Numbered from the stretch's first letter, positions 51,422 to 60,420 are shown. The stretch is DNA of 64,000 nt from Amycolatopsis acidiphila (GCF_021391495.1 NZ_CP090063.1:3658001-3722000), one strand, 5' to 3'. Made by a program: numbers and translations. Notes: generated by a model not told the origin, from the letters alone.

Positions 51422-54052
51422 ATGGGACCAACGGACCGAAACGAGGAAGCTGCGCGGCGTAGCGCGGATCGGATACCCCATCCGAAGATCGCGGTACCGC
51501 ACGTTCCCGCCGGTTTCGTCAGACGGGAACCGCTGCTGGACCGGCTCGAGGACGCCGCAGCGACACCGGTCATGATGGTGTGCGCACCGGCGGGCTACGG
51601 GAAGACCTTGTTGCTCGCGGACTGGTTCACCGCCACCGCCGTGCCGGCCAAGGCGTGGTTGTCGCTGGATGGCAACGACAACACGCCGGCGCGGTTCTGG
51701 ACCGCGATATTGCGCGCCCTGCGCGAACACGGAATCCTGCCGCAAGAGAGTCCACTTCGGACGGTGGTTCCCGATCCGAATGACACCGCGGGTTTCCTTG
51801 CGGAGCTCACCGACGGACTTGAGGCGTTGCCCGACCCGTTCTGCCTCGTGCTCGACGATTTCCACGAGGTCGTCGACCAGGAGACCTTGCACGGGATCGC
51901 GACGTTGCTCCGGCACCAGCCCGAACCGCTGCGACTGGTGCTGTCGAGCAGACTCGACCCGCCGCTGCCACTCGCGCGGCTGCGGCTGCAGGAGCGGCTT
52001 CGCACCCTGCGCGCCAGTGACCTGCGCTTCTCCGAGTCCGATGCGGCGGCGTTGCTCGAGACGAGCGGCGTCCGCCTCACCAGCCGCCAGCTGCGCCGGC
52101 TGATCGAGCAGACCGACGGATGGGCGGCCGGGCTCCGGCTCGCCGCGCGGTCGCTGCGTCAGGCATCGGACCGGAACGCGTTCCTCGAGGACTTCGCGTG
52201 CGACGACCGGGCCGTCGCCGACTACCTCGTGGGCGAGGTGCTGGCGGGCCTGCCGGAGGAGACCAAGGAGTTCCTCGCCGCGGTGAGCGTCTGCGACGAG
52301 GTGGCCCCGTCGCTTGCCACCGTGCTGTCCAGTCGCGAGGACGCGGGAGTGATCCTCGATGAGCTCGAACGCGAGAGCTCGCTGGTGATGGGCGTCGGAC
52401 GCGAACGGCATTGGTACCGGCTGCATCCCCTGCTGCGGTCTTACCTCCGGGGCGACTTGGACCGGCGGCTGCCCGACCGGGCGGTGGAGCTCAACCACAC
52501 CGCGGCGACGTGGTTCGCGGCGGAGGAATTGCCCCGGGAGGCCCTCGACCACGCGGCCAGGGCGGAGGAGACCGAAACGGTCATGACACTGCTTCGCGAC
52601 CACGCAGTGGGCCTTCTGCTCCATGGCGAGCACGACATCGTGAGGCAGGCGTTGTCCGCGGCGGGCTGCGCGGTGGTCGAGGGGGACGCGTGGCTGACGC
52701 TGCTCGCGGCGCTGACCCACCTGGAACGGGATGAGCTGGGGCTCGCCGGCGCGTACCTCGCACGCGTGGGGATGATGCCGGAGGGCGACGGCGGGATGCC
52801 GGTGGGCTCGGTACACCAGCTTGTCACGGCGACGTACGAGCTGCTGCGCGGCGGCCCGAGGCGGCGGGCGTCGCTCGACTGGCACGGCGTCGTGGCCGGG
52901 CACGACCGGCCGGGGCTCGAGACGTGGGCGCGGGTCGTCGCCGGCTGGACGTCCTTGTGGGCCGGTGACCGGAGCACCGCCCGGCACGAGCTCGACGTGG
53001 CCATTCGGATGGCCCGCGATCTCGGCCTGGACTACCTCGCGCTGCACGTGCTGCTCGCCCGCGGGACGGCGGCCGGATTCGATGGTGACCTGGCCGGCCT
53101 GGCGGACGCGGCCGGCGAGGCCGTCGCGATCGCCGAGGGAAACGGATGGTCTCAGTCGACGTGCTCTGCCGGCGCGCACTTGATGCTGGGTTTCGCCCAT
53201 TTGCTCCGCCTCCGTCCCGAGGCCGCCGTCGCCGAGGCCGGCGCCGCGAAGAGCGCGATCGGCGGAGCTCCGACGCCCCGGCTGTCTTACCTTGCGGCGG
53301 TCGCCGAGGGAGGTGCCCGGTTCGACCTCGGCGACCGCCAGGCCGCGCTCCAGCTCGTCGGCCAGGCCCGGCGGACGCTTGCCGATCACTCTCTCCTGCC
53401 TGAGCTCGCCGCTGCCGGCGCCCTCGTCGAACTCCGGTGCGCGGTGCTGCTCGGGGAGGAGGCCACCGCGGGCGAGGTGCTGCGGTGGACCTACCGGCGG
53501 GCCGGGGCGACAGCGGAATTCGCGCTGATGACGGCGTGGGCGCAGTTCGCCCGTGGCAGCCTGGGGCGGGCGGTGCGCACGCTCGACGGAGCCGGGCCCG
53601 CGCTGCTCACGGAAACCTTGGTGGAAGGCCACCTGCTGCGCAGTGCCGTGGCGATCCATTCCGCGCAGCGCACCCGTGCGCGCGGGGAGCTGGAAGAGGC
53701 GGTGCGGCTCGCGGAGCCGGCCGAGCTGATCCGGCCCTTCCGGTGGGCTGACCCGCTGGTGCGGCAGTTGCTCGTCGACCAGATCGGAAGCTTCGGCGCC
53801 GCAGATGCCTTCGCCGCCGGGGTACGCCTGGCGGTCGTCGCGTCCGGTGGAGACCACGACGGGTTGCTGACCGAACGGGAACAGACAGTGCTGTCACACC
53901 TCGGCGCCCAGCGCTCGCTGGACGAAGTCGCCACCGACCTGTCCGTATCGGTGAACACGATCAAGACGCACGTCCGCGCGATCTACGCGAAGCTCGGCGT
54001 GAACAACAGACGGGCGGCCGTACTGACCGCCCGTGAGCGCGGCCTCGCCTGA
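51422..54052 (+). CDS. LuxR family LAL-type transcriptional regulator (tandem paralogue)
   Basis: An 876-residue paralogue of the preceding gene with the same order: Walker A APAGYGKT (55-62), FCLVLDDFHEV, a TPR-like middle and a LuxR HTH at the end (LTEREQTVLSHLGAQRSLDEVATDLSVSVNTIKTHVRAIYAKLG). N- and C-terminal domains are strongly similar to its neighbour while the middle sensor part diverges, as after an old tandem duplication. The start ATG 51422 has no good ribosome-binding site; the 24-bp gap suggests coupling to the first gene. An AI-2E family permease gene starts 19 bp downstream. Confidence 0.9.
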   Translation: MGPTDRNEEAARRSADRIPHPKIAVPHVPAGFVRREPLLDRLEDAAATPVMMVCAPAGYGKTLLLADWFTATAVPAKAWLSLDGNDNTPARFWTAILRALREHGILPQESPLRTVVPDPNDTAGFLAELTDGLEALPDPFCLVLDDFHEVVDQETLHGIATLLRHQPEPLRLVLSSRLDPPLPLARLRLQERLRTLRASDLRFSESDAAALLETSGVRLTSRQLRRLIEQTDGWAAGLRLAARSLRQASDRNAFLEDFACDDRAVADYLVGEVLAGLPEETKEFLAAVSVCDEVAPSLATVLSSREDAGVILDELERESSLVMGVGRERHWYRLHPLLRSYLRGDLDRRLPDRAVELNHTAATWFAAEELPREALDHAARAEETETVMTLLRDHAVGLLLHGEHDIVRQALSAAGCAVVEGDAWLTLLAALTHLERDELGLAGAYLARVGMMPEGDGGMPVGSVHQLVTATYELLRGGPRRRASLDWHGVVAGHDRPGLETWARVVAGWTSLWAGDRSTARHELDVAIRMARDLGLDYLALHVLLARGTAAGFDGDLAGLADAAGEAVAIAEGNGWSQSTCSAGAHLMLGFAHLLRLRPEAAVAEAGAAKSAIGGAPTPRLSYLAAVAEGGARFDLGDRQAALQLVGQARRTLADHSLLPELAAAGALVELRCAVLLGEEATAGEVLRWTYRRAGATAEFALMTAWAQFARGSLGRAVRTLDGAGPALLTETLVEGHLLRSAVAIHSAQRTRARGELEEAVRLAEPAELIRPFRWADPLVRQLLVDQIGSFGAADAFAAGVRLAVVASGGDHDGLLTEREQTVLSHLGAQRSLDEVATDLSVSVNTIKTHVRAIYAKLGVNNRRAAVLTARERGLA

Positions 54053-54070
54053 CCTACTCGCCTTCCCGGG

Positions 54071-55246
54071 GTGAGGCGGCGCGTGGCGGAGGTGCTTAAC
54101 GTCGCCGTGATGACGGACCGACAGCTCAGGGTCCACACCTTCACCGACCCGACTGTGCGCACCGGACCAGGCCTGCCGCGGGCCGTGGTCATCCTCCTGG
54201 GGCTCGCCGCGGTGACGGTCACGGTGGCGGGCATGCGGGCCACGGCGTGGCTGCTGGCGCCGGTCCTGCTGGCGCTGGTCATCGTGATCGCCGTCGCGCC
54301 TGTGCAGCAGGCGCTGCGCAGGCGCGGGTTCCCGGCGTGGTCGGCGACAGTGGTGCTCCTGCTACTCGTCTACGGGGTGATCATCGGGTTCGGCCTCGTG
54401 GTGTTCGTGTCGCTGGCGAAGCTGATCACGTTGCTGCCCAGGTACGCGAGCCGGTTCGACGAGCTCGTCACCAGGGCAACCGGTGTGCTCGCGCGTGCCG
54501 GGGTCGGCCCCGAGCAGCTGCGCGAAGTCGCGCGCTCGCTCGACCTGGGCAAGCTCTTGCCCTATCTGGGCTCGGTGCTGAGTGGGCTGACCGGCTTGCT
54601 GACCAGCGTGACGTTCCTGCTGGCGCTGCTGTTCTTCCTCAGCGCGGAGGCGGGTGGGTTCGGCACGCGCATGGCGGCGCTCACCCGGGACCGGCCGGCG
54701 ACCGGGGCCGCGCTCGCCGCGTTCGCCACGCGCACGCGGCGATACCTCGTGGTCACCACCGTGTTCGGTCTCGTCGTGGCCGTGCTGGACACGGTCGCGC
54801 TCGCGATCATCGCGGTCCCGCTGGCCGTGTTGTGGGGACTGCTGTCGTTCGCGACCAACTACATCCCCAACGTCGGCTTCCTGCTCGGCCTGGGCCCGCC
54901 CGCGCTGCTCGCGCTCCTCGGCGGTGGCTGGCGGCCGATGATCGCGGTGATCGGCGTCTACTGCCTGTTCAACCTCGTGATCCAGTCGCTGATCCAGCCC
55001 TACTACGTCGGCGATTCGGTGGGACTGTCGGCGACGGTGACGTTCCTGGCGCTGGTGTTCTGGTCGTGGGTGCTCGGGCCGCTCGGCGCGATCCTCGCGA
55101 TCCCGGTGACCCTGCTCGTGCGGTCCGTCCTGCTGGACATGGACCCCGGGACGAAGTGGTTCGCCGTGCTGTTGCACCTGTCCGGAGACGGCGCCGGCCG
55201 CGCTCGACGTGGCGACGGCCGGCGTCTCTCACCGGATGAGCCGTAG
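54071..55246 (+). CDS. AI-2E family transporter (UPF0118 permease)
   Basis: Up to 391 residues with about eight transmembrane helices. The family-typical soluble segment lies between helices 3 and 4 (LPRYASRFDELVTRATGVLARAG), and SFATNYIPNVGFLLGLGPPALLALLGGG is near residue 270. Members include exporters of small molecules and Na+/H+ antiporter-like proteins; most have unknown substrates. The start is uncertain between GTG 54071 and ATG 54110; the conserved part begins after both. The gene follows the LAL regulators closely and overlaps the 3' end of the convergent DUF7144 gene by 18 bp. Confidence 0.86.
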   Translation: MRRRVAEVLNVAVMTDRQLRVHTFTDPTVRTGPGLPRAVVILLGLAAVTVTVAGMRATAWLLAPVLLALVIVIAVAPVQQALRRRGFPAWSATVVLLLLVYGVIIGFGLVVFVSLAKLITLLPRYASRFDELVTRATGVLARAGVGPEQLREVARSLDLGKLLPYLGSVLSGLTGLLTSVTFLLALLFFLSAEAGGFGTRMAALTRDRPATGAALAAFATRTRRYLVVTTVFGLVVAVLDTVALAIIAVPLAVLWGLLSFATNYIPNVGFLLGLGPPALLALLGGGWRPMIAVIGVYCLFNLVIQSLIQPYYVGDSVGLSATVTFLALVFWSWVLGPLGAILAIPVTLLVRSVLLDMDPGTKWFAVLLHLSGDGAGRARRGDGRRLSPDEP

Positions 55247-55663
55247 GTCCCGGCCGTGCGCGACGATCGCGTAGATAACGATCACATCCAGTGCGATGAC
55301 CACCATCGACCACACCGGGTACGCCGCGACGAAGCCGAGGTTGACCACCGCGCTGACGCCGGCGATGACGATGGCCGCCACCCGCGCGGCGGCATTGCCG
55401 GTGAGGACGCCGATACCGGCGAGCACGGCCACCACGCCCAGGCCGATGTGCACCCAGCCCCAGACGGAGTAGTCGACGGCTACCACCAGGCCGGAAGGCC
55501 TGACCAGGTAATAGCCCCGGTCGTACACGGCGACGACGCCCTGTACCGCGTGGAAGAGGCCGAGCAGGATCAGCATCACCCCGCCGAAGGCGACCCAGCC
55601 GGTCCACGCGCTGACTCGCTTCGTCCTGGCCGCCGTCCGATCGCCGGCTGATGTCTGGGTCAT
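55229..55663 (-). CDS. DUF7144 family membrane protein
   Basis: 144 residues with four transmembrane helices: FGGVMLILLGLFHAVQGVVA, GWVHIGLGVVAVLAGIGVL, VAAIVIAGVSAVVNLGFVA and MVVIALDVIVIYAIVAHGRDL. The pattern GxxHxxxG...YDRGYYLV is typical of the family, common in actinobacteria beside stress genes; function unknown. ATG 55663 follows AGGAGGACG, so the upstream extension is rejected. A broken partial copy in opposite orientation lies at 57001. Confidence 0.83.
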   Translation of the reverse strand: MTQTSAGDRTAARTKRVSAWTGWVAFGGVMLILLGLFHAVQGVVAVYDRGYYLVRPSGLVVAVDYSVWGWVHIGLGVVAVLAGIGVLTGNAAARVAAIVIAGVSAVVNLGFVAAYPVWSMVVIALDVIVIYAIVAHGRDLRLIR

Positions 55664-55752
55664 CTCGTCCTCCTGAGGTCGGTTTGCGCCAGCCTGGCCG
55701 CGCGGCGGCGGCGACCGCCTCATCCGGTGGGGATGAACCCCCGGCAGCGGGG

Positions 55753-56361
55753 TCACGAGCGGCTCGGCCGGCCGCTGAACCGTTCCCATTCGCGGGTCCA
55801 GCTCGCGGCCCGGCCGCGGTTGAGCAGCAGCCGCCCGGCGGCCAGGCCGCCCAGGGCCGCGGCGACGCAGCAGATTCCCGCCGCGAGGGCGGCACCCACA
55901 GCGGAACCGAGCACCGTGGCTCGGCCGGCCGGCGCCGTGGTCAGGTCGTCATTCCGGTCGAGCCAGATCGGCTGGGCGCTGCCGGCAGGCGTGACCGGCT
56001 CGACCCAGATCGGTGCGGTGCGGTCGAGGCCGTCGGCGCCGGTCCAGGTGGCCGGGGCCTGGACCTGTTCATCGGCCGACGGGATGTCGGTCAGCGGCGC
56101 CTCGGGTGCGTCCGCCTGGATGATCGCGATCGCCGGGTGCCGTTCCAGTCCCTGCTGTCGTGCCAGCGCCGACTGTTCCCGGTAGACATCCGCGCCGGCC
56201 GCCGCGGCGACCGGGATCGCGGCCAGACACAGCCCGATGGCCAGCAGCGCCAGCACCGCCTCGATGCGATCCCAGCGCCGGGCCAGCGCGCTGCGGCCGG
56301 GGCGCAGCAGCCGTAGCTGCCGTGCCGGCCAGTTTCCGGATCCGCCCCTCACGTGTCCCAT
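55753..56361 (-). CDS. Rv1733c-like two-helix membrane protein
   Basis: About 202 residues. Two transmembrane helices (IEAVLALLAIGLCLAAIPVAAAAG and VGAALAAGICCVAAALGGLAAGRL) flank an extracytoplasmic domain with the pattern APIWVEPVTPAGSAQPIWLD. This architecture matches Rv1733c, a dormancy-associated mycobacterial membrane protein of unknown function. ATG 56361 is used; GTG 56376 is possible. It begins 17 bp after the SHOCT gene stop on the same strand. Confidence 0.75.
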   Translation of the reverse strand: MGHVRGGSGNWPARQLRLLRPGRSALARRWDRIEAVLALLAIGLCLAAIPVAAAAGADVYREQSALARQQGLERHPAIAIIQADAPEAPLTDIPSADEQVQAPATWTGADGLDRTAPIWVEPVTPAGSAQPIWLDRNDDLTTAPAGRATVLGSAVGAALAAGICCVAAALGGLAAGRLLLNRGRAASWTREWERFSGRPSRS

Positions 56362-56377
56362 CGCCGCCGCCCGCACG

Positions 56378-56782
56378 TCAGATCGCCACCAGCTTCGCCC
56401 TGGCGCGCTGGTATTCCTCTTCGGTGAGGTCGCCGTGGTCGCGCAGCCTGGTCAGCCTCGCCAACGCCCCGTCGCCGGAGCCGTTCGGGCGCGGGACATC
56501 GGCGGCGGCGTCCCGGACGTAGGCGCGGAAGGCCTGGTCCCGCTGCCGCGCACGCTGGTACTCGCGGTCGCCCATGCCCCGGCCGCGTGCGATGAGGTAG
56601 ATCAGGACGCCCAGGAACGGCAGCACGCACACGAAGATCGTCCAGCCCGTCTTGGCCCAGCCACTCAGCTCGTCGTCGCGGAAGAGGTCGCCGAAGACCC
56701 GGAACAGCAGCACGAGCCACAGCACCCAGAGGAAGAACCACAGCATGGTCAGGAACAGGTCGAGCAGGGGATAGCCGGACAT
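56378..56782 (-). CDS. SHOCT domain membrane protein (PLDc_N-type)
   Basis: 134 residues. An N-terminal two-helix PLDc_N-like membrane module (LFLTMLWFFLWVLWLVLLFRVFGDLFR and WTIFVCVLPFLGVLIYLIARGRGM) is joined by a linker to a C-terminal SHOCT motif (ALARLTRLRDHGDLTEEEYQRARAKLV). SHOCT motifs are short oligomerisation or membrane-control elements. ATG 56782 has GGAGGTTCC upstream. It is the first gene of a leftward set with the Rv1733c-like gene; such proteins are frequent in actinobacterial dormancy regulons. Confidence 0.85.
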   Translation of the reverse strand: MSGYPLLDLFLTMLWFFLWVLWLVLLFRVFGDLFRDDELSGWAKTGWTIFVCVLPFLGVLIYLIARGRGMGDREYQRARQRDQAFRAYVRDAAADVPRPNGSGDGALARLTRLRDHGDLTEEEYQRARAKLVAI

Positions 56783-57000
56783 GGTGGAACCTCCGATCGG
56801 CGACCGGCCCGGTGAAGCGGCCGGTGCGGGCAGGCGGGACGAGACCACGCTCGGCCGCCGCGTGCCGCAGCCGCACCACCCGAAGCGGATGGCTCGTGCG
56901 GTGGCGGAATTCATCTCGGCGGGATGAGGGGCCCGGTGCCGGGCGGGACATCGTGGCGGGAGGAGGCCCGCTCACGGCAGGGAGGATGCCATGGCAGAAA

Positions 57001-57165
57001 GCGCCTACCACGGCAGCTGATCCTGCTCGGCCTGGTCCACCCGGTGGAAGGTCTCGCCTCGGTGTTCGACGACGGTTATTACCTGGTGAGCTCCGCCGGA
57101 TTGCTGACGGGGAACACCGCGGCCCGGCTGCCGGGGTGATCCTCGCAGGCGCACGGACGGGAGAT
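57001..57165 (+). pseudogene. Partial, decayed DUF7144 copy
   Basis: The plus strand encodes QLILLGLVHPVEGLASVFDD and GYYLVSSAGLLTGNTAARL. This matches the intact DUF7144 protein at two separated regions (LILLGLFHAVQG...DRGYYLV and GVLTGNAAARV), with about 27 residues deleted between them. One lost G in the GGGG at 57134-57137 then ends the frame; the other frame continues GVILAGA. It is a rearranged relic of a second family member in inverse orientation. Confidence 0.65.
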
Positions 57166-57195
57166 GAAGCTCCCGGAGGACCGAGGCGAGGGTGG

Positions 57196-57585
57196 TCAGA
57201 GGTCGATCCGCGCGGTACACCACCAGCCGCTGGGAAACCGCCGGCAGAGCGCACTCCGGCGTGAAACGGCTTTCGGAAGCGCGCCGGAGGGCAGGATCGC
57301 GGCGGCGCTGACGGTCTCGCGGCACACTTCCAGTCCCTCGGCGATCACCGACACCGCCGTCGCGACCGGTACCTCCTGCCTCTCCAGCACGTCGGAGATG
57401 ACCTGGCCCAGTACCGCTTGCAGGAGTTCGGCGTCGGTGCCGCCCGTGACCCTGAAAGATGACCGCGCCGACGGGGAGGGGCGTGCCGGGCCGATGAAGC
57501 TTCCCACCACTGCGTCCACCGCTTCCGCGATGCACGCTTCCCGGGTGCCGGCCCACGTTTCGATCCGCAGGTCCCCGGCGTGCAC
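57196..57585 (-). CDS. Archease-like protein
   Basis: About 129 residues resembling archease: HAGDLRIETWAGTREACIAEAVDAVV at the start (HTADLRIEA pattern with the conserved Asp), TDAELLQAVLGQVISDVLE in the middle, and a PKAV...GWWCTARIDL end. Archeases activate RNA-ligase-type enzymes in other systems; the bacterial role is unclear. The start is taken at GTG 57585 without a good ribosome-binding site, so the N-terminus may be incomplete. It follows an HD-domain gene by 32 bp on the same strand. Confidence 0.65.
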   Translation of the reverse strand: MHAGDLRIETWAGTREACIAEAVDAVVGSFIGPARPSPSARSSFRVTGGTDAELLQAVLGQVISDVLERQEVPVATAVSVIAEGLEVCRETVSAAAILPSGALPKAVSRRSALCRRFPSGWWCTARIDL

Positions 57586-57617
57586 GGGACGCCGCGAAGG
57601 TGCAGCTCGCGGCGGTT

Positions 57618-58211
57618 TCACAACCGGCCCAGCCCGTTCGCGCCCACCGAGACCGGGCACACGACCCGGACGGCCAACAGGAGTCGCACTCGCTGGAACG
57701 CCGCCGCTCGCGCTTCGAGCCCGCCCGCGTCCAGCGCCCGCACGACGAAGGAGTCCGGCGCGTGCCGTGCCCGGATGTCGGCGATGCGCTGTTCGAAGGT
57801 GGCCGGCTGCCCGGTCGCGTCGACCGACATATCGCAATACCACAGGGCGTCACGGAGGTTCGTCGTTTCGTCTGGGAAGTGCGCGAGCTGATCAGTGAGA
57901 CCTCGTAACCCGGCGACGGACCTCGCGTCGGAGTGGTTCGCGACCAACGCGCAGAGACGCATCGGCGCGCCCAGGTGACGCAGGAACCGCGCGCCGTCGA
58001 GCGGGTGGAAGCCGGAGACCACCAGCGGTCCGGCATAACCGATGTCATGCAGAATTGCCGCGGTGACAAGCAGATCCTGTTCATCGGCGGCCAGGAGCCG
58101 GGGACCGATCCGGGCGGCTACCCGAGCAGTCGCTCGCACGTGCGCCCACCGTCGCGGTAGCGCGTGCGCGAGACAGCGCCGGGAGAGTTCGCGTGCAGAT
58201 GCCACATCCAC
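57618..58211 (-). CDS. HD domain phosphohydrolase-like protein
   Basis: 197 residues. An HD metal-binding site is visible: H23 (WAHVRATARVAARIG), the HD pair in TAAILHDIGYAG (about 54-55), His in LVANHSDA and a later Asp in WYCDMSVDATG. HD proteins of this size are nucleotidases or hydrolases of small phosphates or ribonucleotides. GTG 58211 is used. It lies upstream of the archease-like gene on the minus strand and is divergent from the amphi-Trp gene by 115 bp. Confidence 0.82.
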   Translation of the reverse strand: MDVASARELSRRCLAHALPRRWAHVRATARVAARIGPRLLAADEQDLLVTAAILHDIGYAGPLVVSGFHPLDGARFLRHLGAPMRLCALVANHSDARSVAGLRGLTDQLAHFPDETTNLRDALWYCDMSVDATGQPATFEQRIADIRARHAPDSFVVRALDAGGLEARAAAFQRVRLLLAVRVVCPVSVGANGLGRL

Positions 58212-58326
58212 GAGGACATCGTGATCATCGCGGACCGGTTGCCCCCCATCCGTTCGGGGTGAACTCTCGGCGCTTCACCACGGGCGGGTGAGGCGCGACA
58301 AGGCGTGACGGCGTTCTGTGCGAACC

Positions 58327-58566
58327 ATGTCCATTCTGGAAGTGACACGCGAAGAGCTGCTGACGCGCGAAGAAGCAGCGCACCGGTTGTCGACGCTGGC
58401 GGCGGCGCTCTCCGACGGCGAAAAGGTGCTGGTCCCCTTGGGCGGCAGCAACGTGAAGGTGAACGTGCCCGAGCACGTCCGCTGCGAGATCGAGCTCGAG
58501 GTCGACGGGGACGAGGTCGAGCTGGAGGTCGAGCTGAAGTGGCCCGCGCCGGGACACCAGGACTGA
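58327..58566 (+). CDS. Amphi-Trp domain protein
   Basis: A 79-residue protein with the amphi-Trp layout: a short helical region (VTREELLTREEAAHRLSTLA), two amphipathic beta stretches (KVLVPLGGSNVKVNVPEHV and CEIELEVDGDEVELEVELKW) and the key Trp near the end (KWPAP). These small proteins of unknown function are widespread in halophiles and actinobacteria. ATG 58327 is preferred to GTG 58318. It lies 4 bp upstream of a DUF2252 gene, so the two are co-transcribed. Confidence 0.78.
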   Translation: MSILEVTREELLTREEAAHRLSTLAAALSDGEKVLVPLGGSNVKVNVPEHVRCEIELEVDGDEVELEVELKWPAPGHQD

Positions 58567-58570
58567 GTCG

Positions 58571-59977
58571 GTGGTCACCTCGATCCGCGAGCGGACAACA
58601 GGCCGCCACGGGCTGACGCCGGTCGAGCGGGCGGCGCTGGGAAAGGCGGCGCGATCGGCGGTGCCACGCTCGCGGCACGCCGAGTTCGCCCGGGACCCGA
58701 ACGCGCCGACTCCGCTGGAGCTGCTGGCCGGCCAGGACGCGAACCGGGTGCCGGAGCTGCTGCCGATCCGGCACGAGCGGATGGCCCTGTCGCCCCTCAG
58801 CTACTTCCGCGGGGCGGCGCTGCCGATGGCGAGCGACCTCGCCGGAAGCCCGCGGACCGGGTTCACCGTGCAGACCTGCGGTGACGCGCACCTGTCCAAC
58901 TTCGGGTTGTTCGCCTCGCCCGAGCGGCGCCTGGTGTTCGACATCAACGACTTCGACGAGACCTTGCCCGGACCTTGGGAATGGGACGTCAAGCGGCTCG
59001 CGGCCAGCCTCGAGGTGGCCGGACGCGACAACGGCTTCCCGCGGAAGCGGCGGCGGGAGATCGTGACCGGTGCGGCCGCCGAGTACCGCAGCGCGATGCG
59101 CGAGTTTTCGAGGTGGACCGTGCTGCGGGTCTGGTACGCCCGCGCCGATGTGGAGACCGTACAGGCGACCTTTGCCGATCAGCTCGGTGCGGCGCGTCGC
59201 AAGAAGCTGTCGCAGACCACGGTCAAGGCGCGTGCGAGGGATCATCTTGGTGCGCTGGAGAAGTTCACCGAACGCGCGAACGGGGGACCGCGGATCGCGT
59301 CAGACCCGCCGTTGATCGTCCGGGTGGAGGAGCTCGGCATCCGCGACCGAGCGGCCCAGGTGATCGAGGAACTGCACGGCGTGCTCGCGGCGTACCGGGA
59401 AACCCTGGAGCCGGAACGGCGGCTGCTGCTGGACCGCTACCGCGTGGTCGACTTCGCGCGGAAGGTCGTCGGCGTGGGCAGCGTGGGCACCCGGTGCTGG
59501 ATGCTGCTCCTGCTCGGCAAGGACGACCGGGATCCGTTGTTCCTGCAGGCGAAGGAAGCGGGCCCGTCGGTGCTGGAGGCCTACCTTGAACCGAGCGAGT
59601 TCGGCAACTCCGGTCGGCGGGTCGTCGTCGGGCAGCGGCTTATGCAGGCGGCCAGCGACATCTTCCTCGGCTGGGTGCGGGTGACCGGCCTGGATGGGGC
59701 AATCAGGGACTTCTACCTTCGGCAGTTGCGCGACTGGAAGGGCTCGGCGGAGATCGAGACGCTGGATCCGGTCGGCATGCTCGCCTACGGCCGGTTGTGT
59801 GCCTGGACGCTCGCGCGGGCCCACGCGCGCACCGGGGACGCGATCGCGATCGGCTCGTACCTCGGGTCCGGGACGTCGTTCGACACGGCGATCGGCGAGT
59901 TCGCCCGCGCGTACGCCGATCAGAACGAGCGCGACCACGCGGCATTGGCCGACGTGGTCAAGACGGGCGCGCGATGA
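58571..59977 (+). CDS. DUF2252 family protein
   Basis: A 468-residue protein with a kinase-like (aminoglycoside phosphotransferase-type) fold. The signature QTCGDAHLSNFGLFASPERRLVFDINDFDETLPGPWEWDVKRL (about 97-138) contains the catalytic-loop-like GDAHLSNFG and the DFDE metal-binding motif. DUF2252 proteins are widespread in actinobacteria; their substrate is unknown, but phosphotransfer is likely from the conserved residues. GTG 58571 follows the amphi-Trp gene by 4 bp, and the stop overlaps the next ATG by 4 bases. Confidence 0.88.
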   Translation: MVTSIRERTTGRHGLTPVERAALGKAARSAVPRSRHAEFARDPNAPTPLELLAGQDANRVPELLPIRHERMALSPLSYFRGAALPMASDLAGSPRTGFTVQTCGDAHLSNFGLFASPERRLVFDINDFDETLPGPWEWDVKRLAASLEVAGRDNGFPRKRRREIVTGAAAEYRSAMREFSRWTVLRVWYARADVETVQATFADQLGAARRKKLSQTTVKARARDHLGALEKFTERANGGPRIASDPPLIVRVEELGIRDRAAQVIEELHGVLAAYRETLEPERRLLLDRYRVVDFARKVVGVGSVGTRCWMLLLLGKDDRDPLFLQAKEAGPSVLEAYLEPSEFGNSGRRVVVGQRLMQAASDIFLGWVRVTGLDGAIRDFYLRQLRDWKGSAEIETLDPVGMLAYGRLCAWTLARAHARTGDAIAIGSYLGSGTSFDTAIGEFARAYADQNERDHAALADVVKTGAR

Positions 59978-60420
59978 ACCCGCGGCGGCCGGTCGCCGGC
60001 GACGCGGTCATCGCGGTCGCGGCCGTGGCGATCCGAACCGGTGCGAAGGTTGCCGGCAACTTCGCCCCGCTGCTGCGGACGGAGCGCTGGCCCGGTCCGC
60101 TGCGGGCGCTGGCCGGAACCGGCTTCGCGTACCGGCAGGAAGCTACCGCACAGGCGATCCGGTGGTACCACAAGGCGGCTCCTGCCATCGTCCGGGACGT
60201 GCTGGACCAGCTGGATCTGGCCGGTCTCGTGCGAGACATCGTCGAAGAGAGCGATCTGCCCGAACTCGTCCGGCTGGCGACCGGTTCCGTGGCGACGGAA
60301 ACCGCGCGCGACCTCCGGATCCGCACGATGACAGCGGACGAGACGGTGTCGCGGTGGGTCGGCCGGGTCCTCAGCCCGGGCGCTGGCGCCTCAGCCGTGG
60401 GGGCACCGGTTGGCGGCTGA
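59974..60420 (+). CDS. Protein resembling the N-terminal extension of RDD-domain proteins
   Basis: 148 residues. The C-terminal half (LDQLDLAGLVRDIVEESDLP, LVRLATGSVATETARDLRIR, ADETVSRWVGRVL) resembles the helical extension that precedes the RDD membrane domain in many actinobacterial RDD proteins; here an RDD gene follows with an 11-bp overlap in another frame. It may therefore be a split form of the usual fusion, working as a soluble or peripheral partner. The ATG overlaps the DUF2252 stop (ATGA). No catalytic motif is seen. Confidence 0.65.
   Translation: MNPRRPVAGDAVIAVAAVAIRTGAKVAGNFAPLLRTERWPGPLRALAGTGFAYRQEATAQAIRWYHKAAPAIVRDVLDQLDLAGLVRDIVEESDLPELVRLATGSVATETARDLRIRTMTADETVSRWVGRVLSPGAGASAVGAPVGG

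Noticed and set aside
50189..53857. 1222-codon open frame on the minus strand across both LAL genes
   Set aside because: Composition is Gly/Arg/Glu/Gln-rich shadow of GC-rich coding DNA; the plus strand has clear ATPase and LuxR domains in the same place.
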